Shown here piece by piece: positions 54,086 through 63,768 of a stretch of 64,000 bases of DNA; the first letter of the stretch is position 1; every line of letters begins with the position of its first letter. Location of the stretch: positions 744,001 through 808,000 of the forward strand of contig NZ_CP108143.1 in assembly GCF_036206005.1 (NCBI RefSeq), read 5' to 3'. The stretch is from Streptomyces sp. NBC_00178 (GTDB lineage: Bacteria > Actinomycetota > Actinomycetes > Streptomycetales > Streptomycetaceae). The translations under genes and the position numbers were made by a program. Below the pieces are notes generated by a model that had not been told where the DNA came from, did no database searches, and saw nothing but the letters and a program-made list of their open reading frames with translations.

Positions 54086-55657
54086 TCAGTCCCGGTCCTC
54101 GCGGATCATGTCGGCGCACTTCTCACCGATCATCATCGTGGTGATGCAGGGGTTGACCGCCGGGAGGAACGGCATCACGGACGCGTCGGCCACCCTCAGG
54201 CCCCGCACTCCCTTCACCCGGAGTCTGGGATCGAGGACGGCCTCGGGGTCGTCGACGGCGCCCATCCGCACCGTGCCCGCGGGGTGGTACACCGTGTTGT
54301 GGGTCTTGCGGATGTAGTCGAGGAGTTCCTCGTCGGTGGTGGCACCGGTCCCGGGCGCCAGCTCACGGCCGGCCCAGGCGGCCATCGGCGCCCGCGAGAC
54401 GATGTCGCGGGCGAGCCGCAGGCCGTAGGTCATGACCCGCACGTCGTGCTCGTCGGTGAAGTAGCGCGGGTCGACCCGGGGCTTGTCGCGGAAGTCGCGG
54501 GTGCGCAGCCGGACGGTACCCTCCGAACGCGCTCGGGTGACGTTGGGCGTGAGGCAGAAGGCGTTCTCGGAGGTGGGATATCCGCGCCGGTAGGTGTTCA
54601 TGTCGAACGGCACGGAACCGTAGTGGAACATCAGGTCCGGGCGGTCCAGGCCCCCTTCGGTGTCGGCGAAGATGCCGATCTCCCACCACTGGGTGGAGGT
54701 GGTGACCATGGGCTGCCGCGCCTCCCACATGATCACGCCTTCGGGGTGGTCCTGGAGGTGGGCTCCGACGGCCCGCGAGTCGACCTCGACCTCCACCCCC
54801 ATCTCGCGCAGGTGTTCCGCCGGACCGATCCCCGAGAGCATGAGCAGCTTCGGCCCGTCGATGGAACCGCAGGCCACGACGACCTCGCGGCGAGCACCGA
54901 CGGTACGGGAGTGGATGAGGTCCGGTGTCAGGTACTCGACCCCGGTGCAGCGCCGCCCGCCGTCGAGGACGAGGCGCTTCGCGTGCAGCCCCGTGCGCAC
55001 CTCCAGGTTGGGCCGCTGCCCGATCACCGGGTGGAGATAGGACACGGACGCGGACGAACGGGTGCCGTCGGCACGGGCGTTGATCTGGAACCAGTGCGCT
55101 CCGCGGGTCACCGTCGTGCCGGTGTTGAAGGGTGTGGTGGGGATTCCGGCGTCCGCACAGGCCTCCAGCAGGGCCGCACCGCACGGGTCGTTCGGCGGGA
55201 TGGTGCGGATGGTCACCGGACCTCCGCGTCCGTGGTGGTCCCCCGGGGCGTCGTTGGTCTCCAGCCGCTTGTAGAGGGGGAAGCAGTCCGCGGCGCTCCA
55301 GCCCTCGCACCCGAGGGCGCCCCACTCGTCGAGGTCCTCGGCGGGCGCCCAGAAGGCGATGCAGGAGTTGTGGGACGAGCAGCCGCCGAGGACCTTCGCC
55401 CGGGCGTGCCGCATGAAGCTGTTGCCGTTGTCCTGGGGCTCCACCGGGTAGTCCCAGTCGTAGCCGGATTCCAGCAGCCCCATCCACCGGTCGAGCCGGA
55501 GGACGTTCTCGTCACCGACGTCGGAGGGACCGGCCTCCAGGACGCACACGGTGACGGAGGGATCCTCGGACAGCCGGGCTGCGACGACCGCGCCGGCCGT
55601 GCCCCCGCCCACCACCACGTAGTCGAATTCGTCCCTCGGCGCGCTCTCAGCGGACAT
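54086..55657 (-). CDS. GMC oxidoreductase, choline-dehydrogenase-like
   Basis: 523 residues. FAD-binding N-terminus DYVVVGGGTAGAVVAARLSE, the GMC signature region KVLGGCSSHNSCIAFW and the C-terminal active-site region THNTVYHPAGTVRMG (catalytic His) with PAVNPCITTMMIGEKCADMI. This is the BetA/choline-oxidase type of the family. With the neighbouring aldehyde dehydrogenase it would oxidise choline to glycine betaine, an osmoprotectant. GGAG lies eight bases before the ATG. It is the last gene of the three-gene unit. Confidence 0.9.
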   Translation of the reverse strand: MSAESAPRDEFDYVVVGGGTAGAVVAARLSEDPSVTVCVLEAGPSDVGDENVLRLDRWMGLLESGYDWDYPVEPQDNGNSFMRHARAKVLGGCSSHNSCIAFWAPAEDLDEWGALGCEGWSAADCFPLYKRLETNDAPGDHHGRGGPVTIRTIPPNDPCGAALLEACADAGIPTTPFNTGTTVTRGAHWFQINARADGTRSSASVSYLHPVIGQRPNLEVRTGLHAKRLVLDGGRRCTGVEYLTPDLIHSRTVGARREVVVACGSIDGPKLLMLSGIGPAEHLREMGVEVEVDSRAVGAHLQDHPEGVIMWEARQPMVTTSTQWWEIGIFADTEGGLDRPDLMFHYGSVPFDMNTYRRGYPTSENAFCLTPNVTRARSEGTVRLRTRDFRDKPRVDPRYFTDEHDVRVMTYGLRLARDIVSRAPMAAWAGRELAPGTGATTDEELLDYIRKTHNTVYHPAGTVRMGAVDDPEAVLDPRLRVKGVRGLRVADASVMPFLPAVNPCITTMMIGEKCADMIREDRD

Positions 55658-55699
55658 CGGTGTCTCCAGGGATCAGAGGGTCAGGGGGCGGGCGGCGGA

Positions 55700-57295
55700 T
55701 CAGGCGGACGGCGTTGTGGGCTCGGCCGGGTCGTTCGCCTCGGAACGGTGGCTCTCCAGGACCCCGGTCCTGTGCCGCTGGACGAACCAGTAGTAGACGA
55801 AGCCGCCGCCCCCGACGATGCCGACGAAGACGAAGGCACCCCAGCGCAGGTACCAGTGCTGCGGCCCCGTCGCGTTGTAGACCTCGGCGCGCGGCCACGC
55901 GAGGTTGAGCGCCATCCCCGCGCCCCACAGCACGGCGAGGATGTTGACCGGCAGCCCGAAGCGGCCGAGTGTGAAGTTGCCCTCGGCGCAGCGCCAGTCA
56001 CCCTTCAGCCGGCGGACGAGCATGGGCGCGGTGACCAGCAGGTAGGCCACGTAGATCATGATGACGGCGATGCTGGTGATCACCGAGAAGATCTGCGGCT
56101 GGTTGATGTTGATCACCAGGATGACGACGCCCACCACACCGATCAGGACGGCGGGTACGACGGGGGTCTTGAAGCGGGGGCTGACGCGGGCCAGCACCGA
56201 CCCGGCGGGCAGGTTGTTGTCCCGCGCCATGGCGAACATCAGCCGGATGCCCGCGGCCTGCACGGCGAGCACGCAGACGGTGATCGCGACGACGACGCAC
56301 CACAGGAAGATCTCGCCGATGGTCGAGCCGAGCGTCTGCAGCACGACGTACTGCAGACCCCCCGTCGACAGTTCCTTCGCGGCCAGGTCGGGGACCGCCA
56401 GCAGCGCGAAGAGCAGGATCAGTCCGCCGATGAGGAAGGAGGCGATGAGGGCCCGCAGGATCGCACGCGGCGCGTTGCGGCTCGGGTGGTGCGACTCCTC
56501 GCCGAGCGACGACGCCGTGTCGAAGCCGTACATCACGTAGGCGGACGCGAGTGACGCGGTGAGGAACGCGCCGAAGTAGCCGAGGGTCCGCCCCTCACCG
56601 AGCCCGTACGTGTCCGTCAGGACACTGCTGGGGCCGCGGGTGATGTGCGCGGCCAGGAAGACGATCAGTGCGACGGCGGCGATCAGCTCGATGAACACGC
56701 CCGCGGAGTTGATGCGTGCCATCAGCTTGACGCCGAACGCGTTGATCAGGGTGGAGAACAGGATCAGGACCGTGCCCAGGAGCACGGCGTTCTCCGCGGC
56801 GTCGTTCTTGCCGCTGCCGTCGCCGACGAACTGGAACCAGTCGTCGATCTGCGGGAGCGTGATCTGGTACGCGAGGGCCACGGCGGACAGCGAGACCATG
56901 GTGGCGGTCATCATCATCCAGCCGCCGAGCCAGCCGACGTGCGGACCGCCCATGGTCTTGGCCCAGTTGTAGATCGACCCGGCCACGGGATACCGCGCCG
57001 CCAGCTCGCAGAAGCACAGGGCGACCATCAGCTGGCCCACGAACACCATGGGCCAGGACCACCAGTAGGCCGGGCCCCCGAAACTCACGCCGAAGTAGAA
57101 CAGCTGGAAGGTGCCGGTCAGGATCGAGATGTAGCTGATGCCCGCGGCGAACGTGTGGAAGTTGCCCAGGGTCCGCTTGAGTTCGGGCTTGTAGCCGAGT
57201 TCGGCGAGCGAGTCGTCGTCGTGCGTGCCGTCGGCCCGGGTACCGGGAGGAGGCGTGCCCGTCGGATCGGGGCTCGTGGGGCCGGACGTGCTCAT
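55700..57295 (-). CDS. APC-family amino acid/amine permease
   Basis: 531 residues, twelve or more helices after a 40-residue hydrophilic N-terminus. The family is shown by FAAGISYISILTGTFQLFYFG, ARYPVAGSIYNWAK and YGFDTASSLGEESHHPSRNAPRAI. It is closest to the amino acid/choline/GABA transporters. Its ATG overlaps the stop of the aldehyde dehydrogenase gene (ATGA at 57292-57295), and the GMC gene follows 42 bases on, so it probably imports the substrate of the pathway, choline or a related amine. Confidence 0.9.
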   Translation of the reverse strand: MSTSGPTSPDPTGTPPPGTRADGTHDDDSLAELGYKPELKRTLGNFHTFAAGISYISILTGTFQLFYFGVSFGGPAYWWSWPMVFVGQLMVALCFCELAARYPVAGSIYNWAKTMGGPHVGWLGGWMMMTATMVSLSAVALAYQITLPQIDDWFQFVGDGSGKNDAAENAVLLGTVLILFSTLINAFGVKLMARINSAGVFIELIAAVALIVFLAAHITRGPSSVLTDTYGLGEGRTLGYFGAFLTASLASAYVMYGFDTASSLGEESHHPSRNAPRAILRALIASFLIGGLILLFALLAVPDLAAKELSTGGLQYVVLQTLGSTIGEIFLWCVVVAITVCVLAVQAAGIRLMFAMARDNNLPAGSVLARVSPRFKTPVVPAVLIGVVGVVILVININQPQIFSVITSIAVIMIYVAYLLVTAPMLVRRLKGDWRCAEGNFTLGRFGLPVNILAVLWGAGMALNLAWPRAEVYNATGPQHWYLRWGAFVFVGIVGGGGFVYYWFVQRHRTGVLESHRSEANDPAEPTTPSA

Positions 57296-58761
57296 TCGAA
57301 CCACCTCTGCGGACGGGCGGCGGTGTTGCGCCAGATGTGCTTGGCCTCCTGGTACTCCGCGAGCCCGGCCGGGCCCAGCTCACGGCCCACACCGGACTGC
57401 TTCATGCCGCCCCATTCCGCCTGCGGGACGTACGGGTGGAAGTCGTTGATCCACACCGTGCCCGCGCGCAGTCCGGCCGCCACCCGGTGGGCGCGCTCGC
57501 CGTCCTGGGTCCAGACGGCGCCCGCCAGCCCGTAGACGGTGTCGTTGGCCAGGGCGACGGCCTCGGCCTCCTCGCCGAACCGCTCGACGGTGAGGACGGG
57601 CCCGAAGGACTCGTCCCGCACGACGGACATGTCCGGGGTGCACTCGTCGAGCACGGTCGGCAGGAAGTAGAAGCCCCGCTGCAGCGCCGGGTCGTCCGGG
57701 CGGGCGCCCCCGCAGCGCAGCACCGCGCCCTCCGCGAGACCGGCGGCCACGTAGGTCTCCACCTTGTCGCGGTGGGCGGCCGAGATCAGCGGCCCGCTGC
57801 GCGACCGCTCGTCGAAGGGCCCGCCGAGCCGGATCCCCTCGGCGCGGCGTACGAGTTCGCCGACGAAGTCGTCGTGCACCTCGTCCTGCACGAGGAGCCG
57901 CGCGCCCGCCGAGCAGACCTGGCCGGCGTGGAGGAAGACGGCCATCAGCGCGTAGTCGACCGCGGTGTCGAACTCGGCGTCGGCGAAGACGATGTTGGGG
58001 TTCTTGCCGCCCAGCTCCAGCGCGATCTTCTTCACGGTCGGCGCGGCGGCTGCCATGATGAGCCGTCCGGTGGCCAGACCTCCGGTGAAGGACACCATGT
58101 CCACCCGGGGGTCCGAGGTCAGGGGCTCGCCCACGGCGGCTCCGGCCCCGAGTACGAGATTCGCGGCCCCCGGCGGCAGTCCGGCCTCGGTGAGCGCCTT
58201 CATCAGGAGGATCGCGGTGTGCGGGGTCAGTTCACTGGGCTTGAGGACGAAGGTGTTTCCCGCGGCGAGCGCCGGGGCGACCTTCCAGGCGGTCTGCAGA
58301 AGCGGGTAGTTCCACGGCGTGATCAGTGAGCACACGCCCACCGGTTCGTGCACCACCCGGCTGTCGATCGCGGGATCACCCGTGTCCACGACCCGGTCGG
58401 TGCCGCCGGCGGCGACGAGGTTGCCGAAGTAGCGGAAGCAGTCGGCGATGTCGTCCATGTCGTACTCGCTCTCCACGAGCCGCTTCCCGGTGTCCAGGGT
58501 CTCGGCTCGGGCGAACGCGGCCTTGTCGCGTTCCAGCAGGTCGGCGACGCGCAGCAGGAGCCGGCCGCGCTGCGCGGCCGGTGTGCGCGGCCAGGGTCCG
58601 CCGTCGAACGCCTCGCGCGCCGCGGCCACCGCTGCGGCCGCGTCCCGCGGTCCCGCCTCGTCGACGGCGGCGACCAGTTCGCCGTCGGCCGGGCAGCGGA
58701 TCTCCCGCGTCCCGCCCGCGACGGCGGCGCTCCAGCGGCCACCGATGAACAGCTCAGGCAT
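57292..58761 (-). CDS. aldehyde dehydrogenase, betaine-aldehyde type
   Basis: 489 residues, full length, with GAGGGACCC before the ATG. NAD-dependent aldehyde dehydrogenase: ITPWNYPLLQTAWKVAPALA, the catalytic glutamate in ALELGGKNPNIVFAD, the catalytic cysteine in GQVCSAGAR, and SFGPVLTVERF near the end. The company of a permease and a choline-dehydrogenase-like enzyme suggests oxidation of betaine aldehyde to glycine betaine; other amino-aldehydes are possible. It is the first gene of the unit. Confidence 0.92.
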   Translation of the reverse strand: MPELFIGGRWSAAVAGGTREIRCPADGELVAAVDEAGPRDAAAAVAAAREAFDGGPWPRTPAAQRGRLLLRVADLLERDKAAFARAETLDTGKRLVESEYDMDDIADCFRYFGNLVAAGGTDRVVDTGDPAIDSRVVHEPVGVCSLITPWNYPLLQTAWKVAPALAAGNTFVLKPSELTPHTAILLMKALTEAGLPPGAANLVLGAGAAVGEPLTSDPRVDMVSFTGGLATGRLIMAAAAPTVKKIALELGGKNPNIVFADAEFDTAVDYALMAVFLHAGQVCSAGARLLVQDEVHDDFVGELVRRAEGIRLGGPFDERSRSGPLISAAHRDKVETYVAAGLAEGAVLRCGGARPDDPALQRGFYFLPTVLDECTPDMSVVRDESFGPVLTVERFGEEAEAVALANDTVYGLAGAVWTQDGERAHRVAAGLRAGTVWINDFHPYVPQAEWGGMKQSGVGRELGPAGLAEYQEAKHIWRNTAARPQRWFE

Positions 58762-59347
58762 GGGTCCCTCCGGGCTCGGTCCGGGCTCGCACGGGTGGGT
58801 GGAGGCCGAAGCCGAACGTGCCGAGCTCGCCACCCAAAGTAAGCGCCCGCCGGCCGGCCCGCGCGTCGAGCGGGAGGTGCGCTTCGACCGCCCGCCGCCG
58901 GAGCCGGTCGCTCCCCCTCCCGGCCGGGCGGCGGGCCCGGCCCCCTGGGCGCGCCGCCGGCGGCCCGCGGCCGGCCGCGCGGGCCCGGCATCCGCCCCCT
59001 CGGCGGTGCAGGGCTTCCACCCGCCACGCCCCGGGCGCGCGCGACGGGACGCGGGTGCGATGCGATCCCGGAGCACCGGTTTCCGGCCGAAGACTCGATT
59101 CTCGTACGGAAACCATTCGCGCATCACCGCAGGTCAGAAGGTAGTTTCGGGTTGTACCATTGCAATTCGTCCACATGCCGGACACGCGTCACGCGATCGG
59201 CGCACCACGCACGAGCTGCCCGAACGGCCATTCGGTCGGCCCGTCGGACGCGGGCTGGGCCGGAAAACACTGATCGATGTGCGCTCACCGCCCGCAGCCG
59301 CAAGACTCCCGACCGCAATCACGCCCCCAAGTGAAGGAGTTTCACCA
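58762..59347. other. divergent promoter region between the betaine-type operon and the protease inhibitor gene
   Basis: About 590 bases without a credible gene; the open frames are GC-rich shadows. The left 300 bases are extremely GC-rich; a locally A/T-richer stretch at about 59095-59170 is the likely promoter area for one or both directions. I see no clear operator or regulator gene. Confidence 0.45.
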
Positions 59348-59791
59348 ATGCGTCACATTCTCGGCAGGATCGGCGTCATCATCACGGCTTCCGCACTCAC
59401 GACGGGCGCCGCCGCTGCCGCGAGCACGGCCGACGCCGGCCCTGCCCGGTCCGCCGGCCTCTACGCCCCGTCGGCCCTCGTCCTCTCGGTCGGCAAGGGG
59501 GATGCCTCCTCCGCGACCGTCCAGCGGGCGGTCACGCTGAGCTGTGCACCGCGCCCCGGCGGCACGCACCCCGCGCCCAGCGCCGCCTGTTCGGAACTGC
59601 GGTCTGTACAGGGCGAGTTCGCACAGCTGACGAGGCCGCAGTCCCAGGGCGACTGCACGCGCCAGTGGGACCCCCTCGTGCTGAGCGCGACCGGAGTGTG
59701 GCAGGGCCGGAGCGTCTCCTGGTCGGCGACCTTCGGCAACGAGTGCGAGATGCGGGCGAGCCTGTCCGAGGGCTCGGTCTTCTCGTTCTGA
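59348..59791 (+). CDS. Streptomyces subtilisin inhibitor (SSI) family protein, P1 arginine
   Basis: 147 residues, with GAAGGAG before the ATG. Signal peptide (1 to about 30, ending AAAAASTADA), then the SSI fold of about 115 residues. All four cysteines of the two conserved disulfides are present (Cys66, 81, 103, 132). GVWQGRSVSWSATFGNECEM matches the family end. In the reactive loop CTRQWDP the P1 position, Met in classical SSI, is Arg105, so trypsin-like proteases are the expected targets. It is secreted and protects the colony from proteases or controls development. A strong terminator follows. Confidence 0.95.
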   Translation: MRHILGRIGVIITASALTTGAAAAASTADAGPARSAGLYAPSALVLSVGKGDASSATVQRAVTLSCAPRPGGTHPAPSAACSELRSVQGEFAQLTRPQSQGDCTRQWDPLVLSATGVWQGRSVSWSATFGNECEMRASLSEGSVFSF

Positions 59792-59819
59792 CCCCGTGTC
59801 CCGGCCCCGGCAAGGGGTG

Positions 59820-59864
59820 AACGCTCCCCGGTACGACGGACAGCCCGTCGTACCGGGGAGCGTT
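59820..59864. terminator. strong hairpin after the inhibitor gene
   Basis: Twenty-base arms at 59820-59839 and 59845-59864 (aacgctccccggtacgacgg and its complement) pair perfectly around acagc, 29 bases after the stop codon. Confidence 0.88.
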
Positions 59865-60143
59865 CCGTCGTGCCGGGCGTCCCGCTCCCGGCCCCGGCAA
59901 GCGCCGGCCTACCCGAGGGGCCCTCCGAGCCACCGCGTCGAGCGACCGGCCGGGAGCAGCCGGCGCCCCAGCCTTCGAAGCCTCGTCGCGGCTCCGTCGA
60001 AGACCCCGGTACCGGCTCCATGGTGGGCGCACGCACTCCCGCACCTGGGACTATGGTGTCCCACCACATACGCCTCTGACCTGCACCTTCCTACGGTATG
60101 GCGACACGGAAACGTCCCCGCCAACTGTCCGGAAGTGGTATCC

Positions 60144-61532
60144 ATGGCCGCCCCAGCAACCGCTCCCCCGCCGCCGTCCAACCTCCGCCGCATCGTCGCC
60201 GCGAGCCTCGTCGGGACGACCGTCGAGTGGTACGACTTCTTCCTCTACGGATCGGCCGCCGCGCTGGTCTTCAACAAGCTGTTCTTCCCCGACTCCGACC
60301 CGCTCGTCGGCACCCTCCTCTCCTTCCTCACCTATGCCGTGGGCTTCGCCGCCCGTCCGATCGGGGCCCTGGTCTTCGGGCACTACGGGGACCGGCTGGG
60401 GCGCAAGAAGCTCCTGGTCCTGAGCCTGCTGATGATGGGCGGCGCCACCTTCGCCATCGGCCTCCTGCCGACCCACGCCACGATCGGTTCCGCCGCGCCC
60501 GTCCTGCTGACCGTCCTGCGCCTCGTGCAGGGCTTCGCTCTCGGCGGCGAGTGGGGTGGCGCGGTGCTGCTCGTCTCGGAGCACGGCGATGCGAAACGGC
60601 GGGGCTTCTGGGCCTCGTGGCCCCAGACGGGAGCGCCCGCGGGGCAGTTGCTCGCCACCGGTGTGCTCTCCGCCCTCACGGCCCTCATGTCGGAGTCGGC
60701 GTTCGAGTCCTGGGGCTGGCGCATCCCGTTCCTGCTCTCCGGGGTGCTCGTGATCCTCGGCCTGTGGATCCGCCTCTCCGTCGACGAGTCGCCCGTCTTC
60801 AAGGCGGCCCTGCTCCAGGCCGAGCGGCGCAAGGCCGCCGCCGAGCCCGCGGAGAAGATGCCGCTCGTCGCCGTGCTGCGGCACCACTGGCGCGACGTGA
60901 TCATCGCGATGGGCGCGCGGATGGCCGAGAACATCAGCTACTACGTGATCACCGCGTTCATCCTCGTGTACGCGACGACCGCCGTGGACCTGAGCAAGCA
61001 GACGGCACTCAACGCCGTACTCGTCGCCTCCGCCGTGCACTTCGCCGTGATCCCGCTGTGGGGCGCGTTGTCGGACCGGATCGGGCGCCGGCCGGTCTAC
61101 CTGATCGGGGCCGTCGGTGTGGCGGTGTGGATGTTCCCGTTCTTCGCGCTGATCGACAGCCGGAGCTTCGGGAGCCTGCTGCTCGCCGTCACGGTCGGTC
61201 TGATCTTCCACGGCGCGATGTACGCACCCCAGGCGGCCTTCTTCGCGGAGATGTTCGCGACGCGGATGCGCTACTCGGGGGCGTCGATCGGCGCCCAGTT
61301 CTCCTCGGTGGCCGCGGGAGCTCCCGCCCCGCTCATCGCCACGGCGCTGCTCGCCGACTTCGGCACGTCGACCCCGATCTCCCTGTACGTCATCGCCGCC
61401 GCTCTGATCACGGTGCTGGCGATCGTCTGCGCCAAGGAGACCAGGAGCAGGGATCTCGCGGAGATCGAGCCGGGGGCGGCGCAGCAGGCCCCGGAGGCCC
61501 GCGACGTGCCCGCCGACGCCCGTACCGTCTGA
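60144..61532 (+). CDS. MHS-family MFS metabolite:proton symporter
   Basis: 462 residues, twelve helices. The start of the domain VAASLVGTTVEWYDFFLYGSAAALVFNKLFFP and the motif GHYGDRLGRKKLLVLSLLMMGG are typical of the metabolite:H+ symporter branch (ProP, KgtP, ShiA relatives), which take up compatible solutes, dicarboxylates or aromatic acids. I chose the ATG at 60144 with GGAAGTGG upstream; the frame is open further upstream, but that part overlaps the inhibitor terminator. Its position near the betaine-type operon would fit an osmolyte, but this is inference. Confidence 0.9.
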   Translation: MAAPATAPPPPSNLRRIVAASLVGTTVEWYDFFLYGSAAALVFNKLFFPDSDPLVGTLLSFLTYAVGFAARPIGALVFGHYGDRLGRKKLLVLSLLMMGGATFAIGLLPTHATIGSAAPVLLTVLRLVQGFALGGEWGGAVLLVSEHGDAKRRGFWASWPQTGAPAGQLLATGVLSALTALMSESAFESWGWRIPFLLSGVLVILGLWIRLSVDESPVFKAALLQAERRKAAAEPAEKMPLVAVLRHHWRDVIIAMGARMAENISYYVITAFILVYATTAVDLSKQTALNAVLVASAVHFAVIPLWGALSDRIGRRPVYLIGAVGVAVWMFPFFALIDSRSFGSLLLAVTVGLIFHGAMYAPQAAFFAEMFATRMRYSGASIGAQFSSVAAGAPAPLIATALLADFGTSTPISLYVIAAALITVLAIVCAKETRSRDLAEIEPGAAQQAPEARDVPADARTV

Positions 61533-61552
61533 ACCACGGTCCCGAAGAAGCC

Positions 61553-61613
61553 GCGGGGCCCGTCTCCGTCAGCCGTCCCGGTCCACGGGACGGCTGACGG
61601 AGACGGGCCCCGC
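61553..61613. terminator. very long hairpin between the symporter and STAS genes
   Basis: A 28-base-pair perfect stem (arms 61553-61580 and 61586-61613, beginning gcggggcccg) closes a 5-base loop gtcca. It lies between convergent genes and is the longest perfect stem I found in the window. Confidence 0.9.
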
Positions 61614-61675
61614 ATCCCGTCCGTGCGTTCGGCCGTCGTGTCGGCTCCGCCCGGGCGCCCCGCCGTCACACGTCG

Positions 61676-62029
61676 TCACGCGTCGGCGGCGGGTGCCCCG
61701 TAGGTACCCTCCCCCGTGCTCAGGACCCGGTCGACGCCGGTGAGTTCGAGGATGTGACCGAGCTCCCTGCCCACCCCGACGAGGAGCAGGGACGTTCCTG
61801 CGGTCAGGCTCACGCGGTGGGCGACGACGAGTTCCGTGATGCCCACGGAGTCGCAGAACACGAGCCGTGACATGTCGAGGACCAGTGGCACCCCCGCACG
61901 CTTGGGTATCTCCTCGAAGGCCCTTCGGAAGCGGTCGGCCGTGAGGTGGTCGAGTGCTCCCGTGAGCCGCAGGACGACGGCTCCGTGATGTCCGTGATCC
62001 ACCGTGAGCACCAGCGCGCGATCAGGCAT
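61676..62029 (-). CDS. STAS-domain anti-sigma factor antagonist
   Basis: 117 residues from the ATG at 62029, behind GGAGCG; an ATG at 62062 lacks a ribosome site. A single STAS domain with the phospho-acceptor serine in LDMSRLVFCDSVGITEL. Such proteins bind and neutralise an anti-sigma factor kinase when unphosphorylated. It lies 69 bases downstream of a PP2C phosphatase gene on the same strand, and that phosphatase could act on its serine. Confidence 0.9.
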   Translation of the reverse strand: MPDRALVLTVDHGHHGAVVLRLTGALDHLTADRFRRAFEEIPKRAGVPLVLDMSRLVFCDSVGITELVVAHRVSLTAGTSLLLVGVGRELGHILELTGVDRVLSTGEGTYGAPAADA

Positions 62030-62097
62030 CGCCGACGCTCCGCGGGACCGGGTGGTCGCCATGGGTGCGGTGGGCGCCGGCCGGGATGCGCCGGAGG

Positions 62098-63768
62098 TCA
62101 GAGGAGCCGGGCCGCCAGCAGCGCGATGTCATCGGTCTTTCCCTTTCCGAAGGTGTCGAGCAGGACGTCGCACAGCTCCTCCAGTGCCGGTGGCGCACCG
62201 CGGAGGGTCTCGCCCAGTGCCGCCATGCTGTCGTCGAGGTCCTCGCCGGGTACCTCGATGAGTCCGTCCGTCAGCAGCAGGAGTGTGGAGCCCTCCGGCA
62301 CGTCGTGGCACGTGGCGGGCGGATGCGGCAACTGGAGGCCGAGCAGCGGTCCGTGCTCCGTCAGGTAGCGGGTGGAGCCGTCGGGGTGCCTCAGCAACGG
62401 CGGTATGTGTCCCGCGTTCGCGACGTGGATCCGCCGGCCGCCCGGCTCGACCAGGACGAGGCACACGGTGACGGTGATCGACGGGCGCAGCCGCACCAGC
62501 AGGGCGTCCAGGCGGTCGAGCAGGGTCCTGGGGCCGTGTCCCTCGATGGCGTAGGCGCGCAGTGCGTGGCGCACCTCGCCCATGATCATGGCGGCCTGCA
62601 GGGAGTGGCCCGCGACGTCGCCGATGGCGAGCAGCAGGCCGTCGGACGTCTGGATGGCCTCGTAGAAGTCGCCGCCGATCTCGGTGTGGTCGGCGGCGGG
62701 CTCGTAGCGTACGGCCATGTCCACGCCGGGCACTTCGGGCAGGCGGTCGGGCAGGAACGTGCGCTGGAGGGTGAGCACGAGGGCGTGCTCCTCGCTCTGG
62801 CTGCGCAGTGCCTCCAGGGCCAGCGCGCACGCCTGGGCCAGCTGCGACAGGAGTTCGCCGTCGTCGGCTCCCCCGAGGGTCGCGGCGTCCACGGCGAGGG
62901 CGACCGGGGGACGTCCCTGCTTCGTCCGGGCGAGGATCAGCCCGACCCGGCCGGGAAAGACGTCGGCGCGGCCGGAGGGATCACGTGAGACCAGTGCCTT
63001 CCACCGCTCGCCCGACAGCAGCACGGTGTCCGTACCCGTGCCGTCTCCGAGCGCCGTTTCGCACAGGAGGTCCAGGACGCGCAGGTCCGCCTGCCAGACG
63101 GGTACGGCGGACTCCTCCGGGCTCGCCGGGTCCGGGCCCCGGCCGCCGGGACCGGTCCGCGGGGCCGCGGCGAGATGGAGGGTGCGGCCGTCTGGACTCA
63201 GGGACACGGCGACGGCGGGTGAGCCCATCAGGGCGGCAGCCCCGGTGGCGGCGGCGGTGGTGAAGGCCTCGCCGTCGCGCGCCCCGTACACGGCGAGGGT
63301 GCTGCTGTTCAGCGCGGCCACCCGCGTGGCCAGCCGCTCGGCACGCCGGCGGGCGCGGGCGTAGCGCAGCGCGGCCGTGACCGTGGCCAGCAGTTCGTCC
63401 GGAGCGATCGGCTCGGTCAGGTAGGCGTCCGCGCCGCGGTGCAGCCCCAGGGCGCGGTCACTGACCTCGACCGCCGTCGCGGACACGTGGATGACGGGCA
63501 GCGAGGCGGTGCGTGGGTCGGCCTTGATCTGCTCGCACACCTCGAACCCGCTCATGTCGGGCAGCCGCACGTCCACGACGGCGAGTTCCGGAAGGTCGGC
63601 GTCGGAGGCCGCGGCGAGCAGGGCCAGCCCCTCGGCGCCGTCGGCGGCCTCCACCACCGTGTGACCGGCGCGGCGCAGCCAACTGCCCACGATGTAGCGC
63701 TTCGTGTCGTTGTCGTCGAGCACCATGACGGTCGCGACGGCGCTGTCCGGGTGTGCGTGGTGACTCAC
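62098..63768 (-). CDS. response-regulator PP2C phosphatase (RsbU/SpoIIE type)
   Basis: 556 residues from a GTG that overlaps the stop of the upstream gene (GTGA). Domains: receiver (about 10-130; acidic pair LDDND, phospho-acceptor Asp in VVDVRLPDMSG), a GAF-like middle domain (about 150-330) and a PP2C domain (about 340-556: IGGDFYEA, IGDVAGHSL, DGLIEV, GKTDDIALLAARL). A sensor kinase would phosphorylate the receiver and the output is dephosphorylation of a STAS protein, probably the one encoded next. Together they form a partner-switching module controlling a sigma factor. Confidence 0.93.
   Translation of the reverse strand: MSHHAHPDSAVATVMVLDDNDTKRYIVGSWLRRAGHTVVEAADGAEGLALLAAASDADLPELAVVDVRLPDMSGFEVCEQIKADPRTASLPVIHVSATAVEVSDRALGLHRGADAYLTEPIAPDELLATVTAALRYARARRRAERLATRVAALNSSTLAVYGARDGEAFTTAAATGAAALMGSPAVAVSLSPDGRTLHLAAAPRTGPGGRGPDPASPEESAVPVWQADLRVLDLLCETALGDGTGTDTVLLSGERWKALVSRDPSGRADVFPGRVGLILARTKQGRPPVALAVDAATLGGADDGELLSQLAQACALALEALRSQSEEHALVLTLQRTFLPDRLPEVPGVDMAVRYEPAADHTEIGGDFYEAIQTSDGLLLAIGDVAGHSLQAAMIMGEVRHALRAYAIEGHGPRTLLDRLDALLVRLRPSITVTVCLVLVEPGGRRIHVANAGHIPPLLRHPDGSTRYLTEHGPLLGLQLPHPPATCHDVPEGSTLLLLTDGLIEVPGEDLDDSMAALGETLRGAPPALEELCDVLLDTFGKGKTDDIALLAARLL

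Noticed and set aside
52610..56554. A 1314-codon plus-strand frame across the LacI gene and the betaine-type operon
   Set aside because: It overlaps four well-supported genes in other frames and shows no domain or ribosome site.
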